A DNA stretch of 64,000 nucleotides from Bordetella pseudohinzii (lineage in GTDB: Bacteria > Pseudomonadota > Gammaproteobacteria > Burkholderiales > Burkholderiaceae_B). Under the pieces are notes generated by a model. It worked only from the letters and a program-made list of their open reading frames with translations, was not told the origin of the DNA and ran no database searches. Made by a program: the position numbers and the translations under genes. The stretch lies in contig NZ_JHEP02000004.1 in assembly GCF_000657795.2 (NCBI RefSeq), positions 62,001 through 126,000 on the forward strand, given 5' to 3'. Positions 47,575 to 56,946 of the stretch are shown piece by piece. Numbering within the stretch: the first letter of the stretch is position 1; every line of letters starts with the position of its first letter.

Positions 47575-48633
47575 ATGAATGCTTCCAAACTCGCCAAATC
47601 GAACGTTCTGGTCGTCGGTGGCGCCGGCTTTGTCGGCAGCAATCTGGTCAAGCGCCTGCTGGAACTGGACGCCAATCTTGTCCATGTGGTTGACAACCTG
47701 TTGTCCGCCGAGCGCATCAATGTGCCTGATCATCCGGCCGTGCGTTTCAGCCAGGCTTCGATCACGGACGATGCGCTGCTGGCCTCGCTGCAGGATGAAT
47801 ACGACTACGTCTTCCACCTGTCGACCTACCATGGTAACCAGAGTTCGATCCATGATCCGTTGGCCGATCATGAAAACAACACGCTGACGACGCTGAAGCT
47901 GTATGAGCGCATCAAAGGCTTCAAGCGTCTGAAGAAAGTGGTTTATTCGGCCGCGGGCTGCTCCATTGCGGAAAAGACTTTCGGCGATGCTACGGCCACC
48001 GAAGAGACCGATATTGTCTCGCTGCACAACAACGACAGCCCGTATTCGATGTCGAAGATCTTCGGCGAGTTCTATTCGGTCTATTACCACAAGCAGCACC
48101 AGTTGCCGACCGTGCGAGCGCGGTTCCAGAACGTCTATGGGCCGGGTGAGATCCTCGGTGCTGGTGAGTGGCGTGGCACGCCGGCTACGGTGTGGCGCAA
48201 TGTCACGCCTACCTTTGTCTACAAGTCGCTCAAGGGTTTGCCCCTGCCGCTGGAAAACGGCGGCGTTGCCACACGTGATTTTATTTTCGTCACCGACGTG
48301 GCCAATGGCCTGATCGCGTGCGCGGCGGACGGCACGCCCGGCGGCGTCTACAACATTGCCAGCGGCAAGGAAACCAGCATTGCCGACCTGGCGGCCAAGA
48401 TCAATGCGCTGACCGGGAACTCGACCGAACTGGATCGCCTGCCCAAGCGTCCCTGGGACAATTCGGGCAAGCGTTTCGGCAGCCCGGAAAAGGCCAAGCG
48501 TGAGCTGGGTTTCGAGGCCTCGGTGGATATCGACACCGGCCTGGAACGCACGGTCGCCTGGACACGTGACAACCTGGATCTGATCGAGAAGACCATGGCC
48601 AAGCACGCTTCCAAGCTGGCCGCTCTGGGCTGA
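47575..48633 (+). CDS. wbmF: NAD-dependent nucleotide-sugar epimerase (WbmF-like SDR)
   Basis: This 352-residue extended SDR has GGAGFVGSNLVKRLLELD near residue 14, the active-site serine region VYSAAGCSIAEKTFGD, the catalytic SPYSMSKIFGEFY and RFQNVYGPGEILGAGEWRG. It is longer and less similar than the two SDRs before it, so it is likely a separate enzyme in the same pathway. Position and length match WbmF of B. bronchiseptica, whose exact step I recall only roughly. It converges on the third amidotransferase gene, 32 bases apart. Confidence 0.82.
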   Translation: MNASKLAKSNVLVVGGAGFVGSNLVKRLLELDANLVHVVDNLLSAERINVPDHPAVRFSQASITDDALLASLQDEYDYVFHLSTYHGNQSSIHDPLADHENNTLTTLKLYERIKGFKRLKKVVYSAAGCSIAEKTFGDATATEETDIVSLHNNDSPYSMSKIFGEFYSVYYHKQHQLPTVRARFQNVYGPGEILGAGEWRGTPATVWRNVTPTFVYKSLKGLPLPLENGGVATRDFIFVTDVANGLIACAADGTPGGVYNIASGKETSIADLAAKINALTGNSTELDRLPKRPWDNSGKRFGSPEKAKRELGFEASVDIDTGLERTVAWTRDNLDLIEKTMAKHASKLAALG

Positions 48634-48665
48634 ACGTCCGGAACTGCCGTGCCGGTCCGGGCCGA

Positions 48666-50540
48666 TCAGGCCTGGACCGCGCCGCAGGACATCCAGCGAG
48701 AGAAGTTCACCCAGCGCCAAACCTGCCAGGTGTAGGGCCTTGCGCCTTGCATCATGGCGTCGAACTCGCGCAAGACCTGTTCGCGGTCGATGAAGGCGAC
48801 CTCTGGCCCGGCGACGATCCACTGCCGCAGTTCAGGGGCCAACGCCCGCAGCCAGGCCTGTTCGGGCGTGGCGAAGCCGATCTTGTCCTGGCGCTCCAGA
48901 ATGGCCTGGGGGACGATGCCGCGCAGGCCTTCGCGCAGCAGCGTCTTGGTTTGCCCCCGCGCGGATACCAGGAACTGTTCCGGCAGGGACAGGAGGAAGT
49001 CCGCCAGGTCGGGCGTCAGGAAGGGCACGCGGCTTTCGATGCTGAAGCGCATGGCGTTGCGGTCGCCGTGCCGCAGCAAGGCGCCCAGGCCGTCGCCAGC
49101 CAAGGCACGCGCCTGGGCTTGCATCAGGCGCCGGCCGCGCGCGCCCTGGCGCTGGGCCGGCAGCGGAGGGCGGGCCTGGACGCCGGCTTCGGCCAGCAGC
49201 TGGCCGCGAAGCCAGGCGGGCCAGCGTGCGGCGCGCCGCCGCAGCGCTTCGCGTCCCCATTTACCGGACACGCTGGCCAGGCTTTGCGCCAGCAGGCGCA
49301 AGGGATGGCGTCCCAGGCGGGCCTGTTGGCCCGCATAGGCCAGCGCCCGCAGGGGATGGCCGCTTTCGAGCAGGCTGCTGAGCCTTTCGACGGGATAGCC
49401 GCTGTAGCCGGCCAGCAGTTCGTCGGCGCCCTGGCCTTCGAGGGTGACCACGATGCCGTGTTCGCGCGCCAACTGGAAGACGCGGTACTGCGCATAGATG
49501 CTGGTGCTGCCGAAGGGCTCGCCCTGGGCCGCGATGAGCTCGTCCAGGTCGCGTTCGAGGTCGGCCGTGTCGACGCGCACTTCGTGGGCCTGGGCACCGC
49601 AGTGCCGGTTGACCAGTTGCGCCCATTTTGCTTCGGACTGCGGGCCTTCGGCAATATAGCTGAAGGTATGCAGCGGCATGTCGGGCTCGAGGTGGCGCAT
49701 CGCGCAGGTGATCGACGCCGAATCCAGTCCGCCGGACAGCGCCGCGCCAATCGGGACGTCGCTGCGCAGGTGCAGGCGGACGCTGTCGAGAAAGCGCTCG
49801 CGGAATTCGGCCGCGGCGTCCGCGAAGCTGCCACGCCATGTGGCGGCCGTGCGCGGCGTCCACCAGCGCGCGGGTTGGACGCCATCCTGTGCGTGATAGC
49901 GGATCAGGCAGCCCGGTTCGATTTGCGAGATGCCCTGGATAAAAGTGCGCTCGTCGCAGTCGTAACGGCCGTATGACAGATAGTCGCAGGCGCGCTGCCA
50001 GTCCAGGCGGCGCAGGCTGGGATCGAGGGCGCGCAAGGGGGCGATTTCGGAGCCGAACAGCAGCCGCCGCCCGTCCAGGCTGTAGTAGAGCGGCTTGATG
50101 CCGAAGGCGTCGCGGGCCAGTGTCAGACTGTCGTTGCGCGCGTCGTGCAACGCGAAGGCGAACATGCCTGTGAAACGGCGCAGGGCGGCTTGCTGCCATT
50201 GCCGCCAGGCGGCCAGCAGGACCTCGGTGTCCGTGTCGGTGCTGAAGCTGTGGCCCAGCCCGAGCAACTCCTGGCGCAGTTCGCGATAGTTATAGATTTC
50301 GCCATTGAAGACCACGCTGAGCGGTCCGCGGATCATGGGCTGATGACCGGCGGCGCTCAGGTCGATGATGGCAAGCCGGGTGTGGCCGAACCGCAGGTGG
50401 CCGGACGCGGTGGGTATTGTCGCGGTGCCGATATCGTCGGGACCCCGGTGCCGGATGAGCGGCAACGCGCGCGCCAGCGCGTCTTCGGCATCGCCGCGGG
50501 CTTGAGCATCGAATTGCCAGCTGCCAAGGATTCCACACAT
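48666..50540 (-). CDS. Asparagine synthetase-like glutamine amidotransferase (third copy)
   Basis: This 624-residue protein, on the minus strand, has Cys2 in MCGILGSWQFDAQARG, RHRGPDDIGTA, the ATP loop AALSGGLDSASIT and LEGQGADELLAGYSGYP. It is the most divergent of the three copies and is isolated: convergent with wbmF and divergent from the glycosyltransferase gene at 50638. I chose the ATG at 50540 because Cys2 follows it. It may act on a different uronic acid, perhaps the core or the linker. By position it may correspond to wbmC. Confidence 0.88.
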   Translation of the reverse strand: MCGILGSWQFDAQARGDAEDALARALPLIRHRGPDDIGTATIPTASGHLRFGHTRLAIIDLSAAGHQPMIRGPLSVVFNGEIYNYRELRQELLGLGHSFSTDTDTEVLLAAWRQWQQAALRRFTGMFAFALHDARNDSLTLARDAFGIKPLYYSLDGRRLLFGSEIAPLRALDPSLRRLDWQRACDYLSYGRYDCDERTFIQGISQIEPGCLIRYHAQDGVQPARWWTPRTAATWRGSFADAAAEFRERFLDSVRLHLRSDVPIGAALSGGLDSASITCAMRHLEPDMPLHTFSYIAEGPQSEAKWAQLVNRHCGAQAHEVRVDTADLERDLDELIAAQGEPFGSTSIYAQYRVFQLAREHGIVVTLEGQGADELLAGYSGYPVERLSSLLESGHPLRALAYAGQQARLGRHPLRLLAQSLASVSGKWGREALRRRAARWPAWLRGQLLAEAGVQARPPLPAQRQGARGRRLMQAQARALAGDGLGALLRHGDRNAMRFSIESRVPFLTPDLADFLLSLPEQFLVSARGQTKTLLREGLRGIVPQAILERQDKIGFATPEQAWLRALAPELRQWIVAGPEVAFIDREQVLREFDAMMQGARPYTWQVWRWVNFSRWMSCGAVQA

Positions 50541-50637
50541 TTGTAATCGGGTTGCCAGGCGGTTCAGGGAGGGGCACGGGCCCGCAGCGCCCGATGGTAT
50601 CATGGCATCGAATGCCGTCGTCCCCCCTCACGCCGCG

Positions 50638-51699
50638 ATGAGAATTGCCTATTTGACGTTTGAGATTCCGGGCGACCGGTCCGGCGTGGCCAAGAAAATC
50701 GCCACGCAGGCCGATATTTGGCGGCGTCACGGCCATTGTGTCCGGCATTTTGTGCTGGACCGTGCCGGGAGCGCCGATTGGCCGGACGTCAGCTGTATCC
50801 TGCGCAGTGGGGCGCGCCCGCCGATATTGGCCGCGGCGCTGTCGGGCCGGTCGATCCGGCAGGCCTTGTCCCAATGGCGGCCCGATATTGTCTATCTGCG
50901 CCAGATACTGTGGTGGCCGGGGGCGGTCAGCGCTATCGGTGTTGCGCCGATGGTCATCGAGTACAACTCGATCGCTCGCAATGAATACCGGCGCAGCGCG
51001 CCGATCAAGTATCTGATTGAATGCATGAGCCGCAGGCGGTTTCCGCGCGCGGCCTCGGGCTTGGTCGCCGTGACCCAGGAACTGGCCGATGATGTGCCGG
51101 TCGTCGGCCATGCGCTGCGCACGGTGATCAGCAATGGCTATGATTTCGACCGCGTGGAGCCGCGCAGGCCGCCGTCCAATCAACGGGCGCAGCTGCTGCT
51201 GGTCGGCTCGCCCGGGCAGGATTGGCATGGCGTGGACAAGGTGGTGCGCTTGGCGGCCCTGCTGCCGGAATTTGATTTCCATGTGGTGGTGCCGGGCCAG
51301 GCGCAGCAAGGCCCGGCCAATATGCGTTTCCATGGCGGGTTGTATGGGGAGGAGCTGGCGCGGCGTTATGCGCAGACCGATGTGGCCCTGGGCACCCTGG
51401 CCTTGCATCGCAAGGGGATGCGGCAAGCCGCGCCCTTGAAGACGCGGGAGTATCTGGCTTATGGCCTGCCCGTCATCGCCGGCTATGAAGACGCCGACCT
51501 GCGGGGCGCGCCCTATTGGCTGGACATAGGCAACACGGAAAACAATGTAGAAGGCGCGGTGCAGGCCGTGAGGGATTTCGTGCGGCGGTGGCAAGGCCGG
51601 AGCCTGGATCGCGCCGATGCGCGGCGCCGCCTGGATTACGCGGTCAAGGAGGCCGAGAGGCTGGCTTTTTTTGAGCAGGTGCGCCGGCATGTCCACTAA
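50638..51699 (+). CDS. Glycosyltransferase, GT4-like
   Basis: This 353-residue protein has a GT-B shape. The N-terminal MRIAYLTFEIPGDRSGVAKK and PDIVYLRQILWWPGAVSAIG are followed by the sugar-nucleotide domain with LLLVGSPGQDWHGVDKVVRL, VALGTLALHRKGMRQAAPLK and TREYLAYGLPVIAGYEDADL. The ATG at 50638 (MRIAYL) is the best start by homology; an ATG at 50602 is in frame. It overlaps the next gene by 11 bases. It probably adds a sugar of the O-antigen or its linker; by position it may be wbmB. A divergent promoter with the third amidotransferase lies in the 97 bases upstream. Confidence 0.82.
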   Translation: MRIAYLTFEIPGDRSGVAKKIATQADIWRRHGHCVRHFVLDRAGSADWPDVSCILRSGARPPILAAALSGRSIRQALSQWRPDIVYLRQILWWPGAVSAIGVAPMVIEYNSIARNEYRRSAPIKYLIECMSRRRFPRAASGLVAVTQELADDVPVVGHALRTVISNGYDFDRVEPRRPPSNQRAQLLLVGSPGQDWHGVDKVVRLAALLPEFDFHVVVPGQAQQGPANMRFHGGLYGEELARRYAQTDVALGTLALHRKGMRQAAPLKTREYLAYGLPVIAGYEDADLRGAPYWLDIGNTENNVEGAVQAVRDFVRRWQGRSLDRADARRRLDYAVKEAERLAFFEQVRRHVH

Positions 51700-52909
51700 A
51701 AAGCGCATCGCGCTGATCACCAACGGCTATCCGGACGCGGGCGCACGCGAGCGCAGCTTCATCCTGCCGGAGCTCAAGGCATTGGTGGCCTATGGCCACG
51801 AGGTGACGCTCATGCCGCTGCGGCCCTTGCGGCAGGCGGATCCGGCGCTGCCGGCTCAGGTGCATGTCGAGCAAGGGTTGGCGCGCTTGCACCGGCCATG
51901 GCAGCTGCCCTTGACCTTCGCCCACGCGCTGGGGAGCCGACAGTTCTGGGCCGAGGCCCGGCGTTGCATGCGGCATGGGCGCCCGACCCATTGGCTGCAC
52001 TTCCTCAAGGAAAGCCTGCGGGCCAGCGCGGTGCTGCGCATGGCCGGGCGCTTGCAGCAGTTCGACATCATCTACACCTACTGGTTCAAGGGCGAGGCGA
52101 CGGGAGCCGGCCTGCTGCGGCAAGCGAAGCCGATGCGCGTCACGCGCGCTCATGGCTACGATCTTTATGAAGAGCGTGCGAACAACCAGGGCTACATCCC
52201 TTACCGTCCCTTGACCCTGCCGCGGATGGACCTTGTGGTCTTGTTGTCGGAAGAGGCGCGTGCCTATCTGGAGGCGCGGTATCCGGGCGTCTGCCCGACG
52301 ACCGTTGCGCTACCCCTGGGCGTTGAGAGCGGCATCCGCGTGAATCCGGCGCCGCCGGCCGGCGAGGTCCAGCTGGTGTCCTGTTCCTATCCGGCGGCGG
52401 TCAAGCGACTGGATCTCATTGCCGAAGTGGCCGCCGCCTTGGCGCGCCGCCTGCCGCAAGTCCAGGTGCGCTGGACCCACTATGGCGCGACGCGCGCGCA
52501 GGCGGCGCTGCCGGCGGCGGTTGCCGCGCCGGAAAATCTGGCAATGGTGTTCGCCGGCGAGACGGACAATGAGGCCATTCGCCGCCACTATGCGCAGACG
52601 CCGGTGAGTTTTTTTCTGAATATGAGCCTATCCGAAGGCCAGCCCGTGTCCATCATGGAGGCCATGGCTTTCGGCATTCCGGTGGTCGCCACCGCGGTCG
52701 GCGGGGTGCCGGAAATGCTGGCGCACGGCGGCGGGCTGAGCGTGCCGCCGCAGCCGGACGCGGGCGAGGTGGCGCAGCGCATGGCGCAGCTGCTGGACGA
52801 TGGCCGCGCCTATGCGGCCATGCGCCAGGCCGCCCAAGACACGCAGCGGCGCTTTTTCAATACGGCGCTCAACCATCGCAGCCTGGCCGAGCTGCTGGCT
52901 TCGCTCTAG
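51689..52909 (+). CDS. Glycosyltransferase, GT4 family
   Basis: This 406-residue protein has a standard GT4 layout: MSTKKRIALITNGYPDAGAR, ELKALVAYGHEVTLMPLRPL, AHGYDLYEERANNQGYIPYR, then the donor domain with NMSLSEGQPVSIMEAMAFGI (the E-x7-E motif) and GVPEMLAHGGG. It begins 11 bases before the previous stop, so the two are coupled, and ends 12 bases from the convergent wlbL stop. It is a likely O-antigen or core transferase; by position it may be wbmA. Confidence 0.85.
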   Translation: MSTKKRIALITNGYPDAGARERSFILPELKALVAYGHEVTLMPLRPLRQADPALPAQVHVEQGLARLHRPWQLPLTFAHALGSRQFWAEARRCMRHGRPTHWLHFLKESLRASAVLRMAGRLQQFDIIYTYWFKGEATGAGLLRQAKPMRVTRAHGYDLYEERANNQGYIPYRPLTLPRMDLVVLLSEEARAYLEARYPGVCPTTVALPLGVESGIRVNPAPPAGEVQLVSCSYPAAVKRLDLIAEVAAALARRLPQVQVRWTHYGATRAQAALPAAVAAPENLAMVFAGETDNEAIRRHYAQTPVSFFLNMSLSEGQPVSIMEAMAFGIPVVATAVGGVPEMLAHGGGLSVPPQPDAGEVAQRMAQLLDDGRAYAAMRQAAQDTQRRFFNTALNHRSLAELLASL

Positions 52910-52920
52910 CCGGGCCCGCC

Positions 52921-54807
52921 TCACGCGGGGGCGCCGACGCAGCTGTTTTCCACCGGCGCGTATTCGCGCACGATCTGGCGCAGCAGCGTCACGATTTCGT
53001 GCACGTCGCCAGTCTGCAGAGCGCGGTCCAGCATGCGCAGCTGGCTCATCAGTGTCTCGTAGGGGATGTTGTATTCCGTGGCGCGCATGATGCGCGGGTG
53101 CAGGGTCTCTTGCGAGTTGTCGCCGATCAGCAGCTCTTCGTAGAGTTTTTCGCCGGGACGCAGGCCGGTGATGCGGATTTCGATATCGCCGTCGGGCTGT
53201 TCGGGGTTCTTGATGGTCAGGCCGTAGATGCGGATCATGCGTTCGGCCAGGTCCCGGATGCGCACTGGCTCGCCCATGTCGAGCACGAAGACCGAGCCGG
53301 ATTCGCCCATGGCGCCGGCTTGCAGCACCAGCTGGGCGGCCTCGGGGATGGTCATGAAATAGCGGGTGATCTCGGGGTGGGTCAGGGTGATGGGGCCGCC
53401 GTCGAGGATCTGGCGCCGAAAGAGCGGCACCACGCTGCCTGAGCTGCCCAGCACGTTGCCGAAGCGGACCATGGAGAAGCGGGTGTGGTGCTGCACCTGG
53501 GCGTGGGCCTGGAGCACCAGTTCGGCCAGGCGCTTGGAAGCCCCCATGACATTGGTGGGGCGCACTGCCTTGTCGGTGGAGATGAGCACGAAGTCCTGTA
53601 CGCCGGCCTGGATGGCGGTCTCGGCGATGCTGAGGGTGCCATAGGCATTGGTGCGTATGCCTTCGCCGACGTTCTGTTCGACGATGGGCACGTGCTTGTA
53701 GGCGGCCGCGTGATAGATGGTCTGCACGCCGTGCCGGCGCAATTGGGCCAGGCAGTGGTGAGCGTCGCGCACGGAGCCCAGCACGCCGACGATATCGATG
53801 CCGGGGTAGCGCAGGCGCAGGTCCTGTTCAATGGTGTAGAGCGCAGGTTCGGAGATTTCGAGCAGGACCAGTTTTCTGGGCTTGAGGGCCAGGATCTGGC
53901 GGCAGAGTTCGGAGCCTATCGAGCCGCCCGCGCCGGTGACCATGACGCTGCGTCCGGTGACGCATTGGCCGAGCAGTGCGCCGATCGGGGCCACGGGATC
54001 GCGGCCCAGGAGATCTTCGACCTGCACGTCGCGCAGCCGCACGCCGTTGGCCGGGTCGATGAGTTCGCGCATGCTGGGAACCAGGCGGATGCGCAGCCGG
54101 TAGGGCTCGGCGGCTTCGACGATGGCGCGGATCTGTGGCGGGGTGGCCGAGGGGATGGCGATGAGCAGCTGCCGCACGTTGTGGCGGTCGATCAGGCGCG
54201 AGAGCTGGTTGGGGTGATAGACGCGCAGGCCGGCCACCACCAGGCGGTGCTTGCGGCGATCGTCGTCAAGCATGGCGACCGGGCGGTAGTAGGGGCCGGC
54301 CCGCAGCGCAGCCGCCAGCTGGGAGCCGGCGCCGCCGGCGCCGTAGATCAGGACCGGGATGCGGGGGTCGGCCATGTGGTGGTCGGCCGGGAACAGCAGC
54401 TTGCGCGCGCATAGGCGCACGCCTATCAGGCCGACCAGCGCCAGCGCGGCGTAGATGATGAGCACGCCGCGCGACAGCGTGGACAACTGCAGGAAGGTAT
54501 TGCTCGCGGTGACGACCATCACCGAGACGATGATGCCCCCCAGGATGGCCGCGACCACCCGTTCGCTCATGTAGCGCAGGATGTAGAAGTAGACGCCAAA
54601 GGCGGCCAGCGCGGCGATGCCGCCCGCACAGGCCACCAGCGACAGCAGAAGATACTGCCGGGTGACGAAGAACAGCTCGAAGCGCAGCCACAGGGCGCAA
54701 TGGAAGGCGAGCAGCAGGATCACCGCGTCGAGCACGACGGCAAGCAGTTGCTTGACGGGCCGTGGCAGATCGACGAACAGGCGCCGGATGGGATACGGAA
54801 GAATCAT
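52921..54807 (-). CDS. wlbL: WbpM-type UDP-N-acetylglucosamine 4,6-dehydratase
   Basis: WlbL is a membrane-bound 4,6-dehydratase that makes the 4-keto-6-deoxy sugar behind FucNAc-type residues in LPS. The 628-residue protein has four N-terminal helices (about residues 20-140), a first Rossmann-like region (YGAGGAGSQLAAALRAG), and a catalytic SDR domain with VTGAGGSIGSELCRQI and ISTDKAVRPTNVMGASKRLA, where Asp-Lys and the Met-x3-Lys replace the usual Tyr-x3-Lys. These are features of the WbpM family. I chose the ATG at 54807; an ATG 12 codons earlier is also open. It is the last gene of the wlb operon and converges on the wbm locus. Confidence 0.92.
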   Translation of the reverse strand: MILPYPIRRLFVDLPRPVKQLLAVVLDAVILLLAFHCALWLRFELFFVTRQYLLLSLVACAGGIAALAAFGVYFYILRYMSERVVAAILGGIIVSVMVVTASNTFLQLSTLSRGVLIIYAALALVGLIGVRLCARKLLFPADHHMADPRIPVLIYGAGGAGSQLAAALRAGPYYRPVAMLDDDRRKHRLVVAGLRVYHPNQLSRLIDRHNVRQLLIAIPSATPPQIRAIVEAAEPYRLRIRLVPSMRELIDPANGVRLRDVQVEDLLGRDPVAPIGALLGQCVTGRSVMVTGAGGSIGSELCRQILALKPRKLVLLEISEPALYTIEQDLRLRYPGIDIVGVLGSVRDAHHCLAQLRRHGVQTIYHAAAYKHVPIVEQNVGEGIRTNAYGTLSIAETAIQAGVQDFVLISTDKAVRPTNVMGASKRLAELVLQAHAQVQHHTRFSMVRFGNVLGSSGSVVPLFRRQILDGGPITLTHPEITRYFMTIPEAAQLVLQAGAMGESGSVFVLDMGEPVRIRDLAERMIRIYGLTIKNPEQPDGDIEIRITGLRPGEKLYEELLIGDNSQETLHPRIMRATEYNIPYETLMSQLRMLDRALQTGDVHEIVTLLRQIVREYAPVENSCVGAPA

Positions 54808-54955
54808 CAGGGGGGCGGACCAAAAGGGGCGGTGATGCGGCAATTTTAGCGACTGCTCAGGGGGATAGGCGGCTGGGGCCGGTCCGGGCGCCAGGAAAGT
54901 CTGTCCGGTGCGGCCTGGCGTCTTCCGAGATGCCCGCCGGCGGCCGCGGCCTGCC

Positions 54956-55660
54956 TCATGCGAAACCGATGCAGACGCCCAGGAAAAGCAGCGGCGCCAG
55001 GATGCCGACGGCGATGAGTCGGCCGTTCAGCATGGCCTGGATGGCATGGTGGACGTCGCCAGCCGGACGGGCGTCGACGATGCTGGCGATGCGCGGCTCC
55101 AGGACAAAAGTGAGTAGGACGGTTGCCACACCGTTGACCATGCCGGAGAGTTGGGAAATCGTGCTGCGGTAGTCGTGAAAGACCAGCGCGAAGTAGTAGG
55201 CAAGCAGCACGCCCAGGCAATAGCAGAGAAAGACCGCCGCGGCCAGCAGGGTGATGCGGCGCGCGGGCACGGGGTGGCGCTGCATGAGCTGTGCGCGCAC
55301 TTCGGCCAGGCCCAGGGCGGGCTGGCCCGCGCGCTGGCGCACGAAATTGGCCAGCAGGGCGATCCAGCGGTCGCGCAGGCTCCAGCCTAGCAGCGACAGC
55401 AGGGTGGCGCCCAGCAGCGCGCCCAGGCCCATGCTGATGTATTGCCGGGTGGGAATCTGCTTGTCGATCAGAAAGCCCAGCAGCGGCATGAGGGCCAGGT
55501 AGAAGAAGCGCGTGACCGTGATGGTCGCGTTCTGGATGGCGTAGCCGGTCACGGGCCTGCCGGCCAGGCGGCCGGCCACGCGCGCGTAGTAGCTGAGGTA
55601 TTCGAGCAGGTGAATGATGGAATAGCTTGCGATCACCAGCCAGGCGAGCAGAGGCATCAT
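54956..55660 (-). CDS. Amj-like membrane protein (possible lipid-linked substrate flippase)
   Basis: This 234-residue protein has about six hydrophobic helices. Its opening, with SYSIIHLLEYLSYYARVAG, then GYAIQNATITVTRFFYLALM, recalls the Amj (YdaH) family, some members of which flip lipid II in place of MurJ. No wzx homologue is seen in the window, so it could flip the wlb trisaccharide intermediate; this is inference. It overlaps wlbH by 4 bases, as the operon does between most genes. A gap of 148 bases to wlbL follows with no gene. The pertussis wlb locus has genes of unknown function at this place. Confidence 0.7.
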   Translation of the reverse strand: MMPLLAWLVIASYSIIHLLEYLSYYARVAGRLAGRPVTGYAIQNATITVTRFFYLALMPLLGFLIDKQIPTRQYISMGLGALLGATLLSLLGWSLRDRWIALLANFVRQRAGQPALGLAEVRAQLMQRHPVPARRITLLAAAVFLCYCLGVLLAYYFALVFHDYRSTISQLSGMVNGVATVLLTFVLEPRIASIVDARPAGDVHHAIQAMLNGRLIAVGILAPLLFLGVCIGFA

Positions 55661-56796
55661 GAGCGGATCTTGGACAGGGCGCGGTCATAGACGCCGAGCA
55701 TGGCGTCCAGGCTGAGGTTCCAAGTGTAGCGGTCCAGCACGCGCTGGCGTCCGGCTTGCCCCAGGGCCTGGCGGCGGGCAGGGTCCAGCAGCAGTTCGGT
55801 CAGCCGCCGGGAGGCGGCCAGGTCGTCCTCGCGGGGGACGACAAAGCCGGTCTGGCCGTCGGCCACGATTTCCGCCGGGCCATCGGCGTCGGATACCAGG
55901 ACGGGCAGGCCGCAGGCGCTGGCCTCCAGGATGGCCACGCCGAAGCTGTCCATGCGGCTGAGGGCCACGTAGACATCGAAGCCGCGCAAGACCTCGGGCA
56001 CCGAATCATGGGGAATCTTGCCCATGAAGCGGGTCGAATCGGCGATGTCCAGCCTGGCGGCGAGGGCTTCGAGCGCGGCGCGCAGGCTGCCGTCGCCATA
56101 GATATGCAGCTCCAGCCTGGCCGCCAGCGCCGGATGGGTGGTCCGGAGCAGGGCGCGGGAGCGCGCATAGGTCTTGAGCAGGATGTCGATACCGTAGTGC
56201 GTCTCCAGGGCCTTGACCGTGCCGATGACGAGCGGGCCGTTCGCGGCCCGGGCGCCGGCCGGCGAGAAGGCCGATTCGTCGATGCCAAAGGGCGTGATAT
56301 TGATCATGCCGCGGGTCAGCTTGGACATCTCGCGGCTCATGGCCTGGCTGGTGGCGCACAGCACGGTCGCGGCGTTGAGGTTGCGCTGCAGCAGGCGGCG
56401 GTGCCAGCTGCTGGCGCGCGGGAATTCATAGATGTCGCTGCCCCAGGCGGAGAGCACCATGGGGCGGCAGCCGGCGCGCCGGGCCAGCAGGCCATAGCCG
56501 GTGGCATAGTGCGCATTGGTCAGGTCGGGCTGGATGCGCCGCACCAGGCGGCGCAGCGCGCCGGTGGCCAGCGCGTAGCCCAATGGCCTGCCCCAAGGCA
56601 GACGGTGCAGGCGCACGCGCGGATCGTAGGCGCCTTCGGGGAAGGCCTCAAGCGCCGCCAGGTGGACGTCCAGGCCGCGTTGCGCGAGTCCGTTGGCCCA
56701 GCGGATGGTGTGGATGCTCTGGCCCGGGGCCAGCAGGAGAATGCAGATCGGCGAGGTGCCGGCCGAGGTGGCGCCGGTGGTACTGCGGGGCAACAC
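55657..56796 (-). CDS. wlbH: Glycosyltransferase WlbH
   Basis: WlbH is one of the transferases adding the LPS trisaccharide of Bordetella. The 379-residue GT4 protein has ICILLLAPGQSIHTIRWANG at the start, LVIGTVKALETHYGIDILLK in the donor domain, and MDSFGVAILEASACGLPVLV with the E-x-type motif, followed by DADGPAEIVADGQTGFVV. Order within the operon supports the name, though the sugar it adds cannot be told here. A 150-base gap separates it from wlbG and holds no gene; it contains an AT-rich palindrome (TTATTTCAATAA) without a clear role. Confidence 0.85.
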   Translation of the reverse strand: MLPRSTTGATSAGTSPICILLLAPGQSIHTIRWANGLAQRGLDVHLAALEAFPEGAYDPRVRLHRLPWGRPLGYALATGALRRLVRRIQPDLTNAHYATGYGLLARRAGCRPMVLSAWGSDIYEFPRASSWHRRLLQRNLNAATVLCATSQAMSREMSKLTRGMINITPFGIDESAFSPAGARAANGPLVIGTVKALETHYGIDILLKTYARSRALLRTTHPALAARLELHIYGDGSLRAALEALAARLDIADSTRFMGKIPHDSVPEVLRGFDVYVALSRMDSFGVAILEASACGLPVLVSDADGPAEIVADGQTGFVVPREDDLAASRRLTELLLDPARRQALGQAGRQRVLDRYTWNLSLDAMLGVYDRALSKIRS

Positions 56797-56946
56797 GGTG
56801 GATCTTCCATCGGGCGGCGAATAGCCGGCCGCCCGCGATGCTGTAAAACGCGATCAGGCTATTGATGACCGTGCAGCGAAATTAACACAGGCAAGGCTTG
56901 CGGCCGCCTGCCGGTCAGTGGCCCTTATTTCAATAAATGACGGCGT

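Noticed and set aside
48747-49976. A 409-residue plus-strand open frame across the third amidotransferase
   Set aside because: It is antisense to a clear asparagine-synthetase-like gene with intact motifs and has shadow-like composition.
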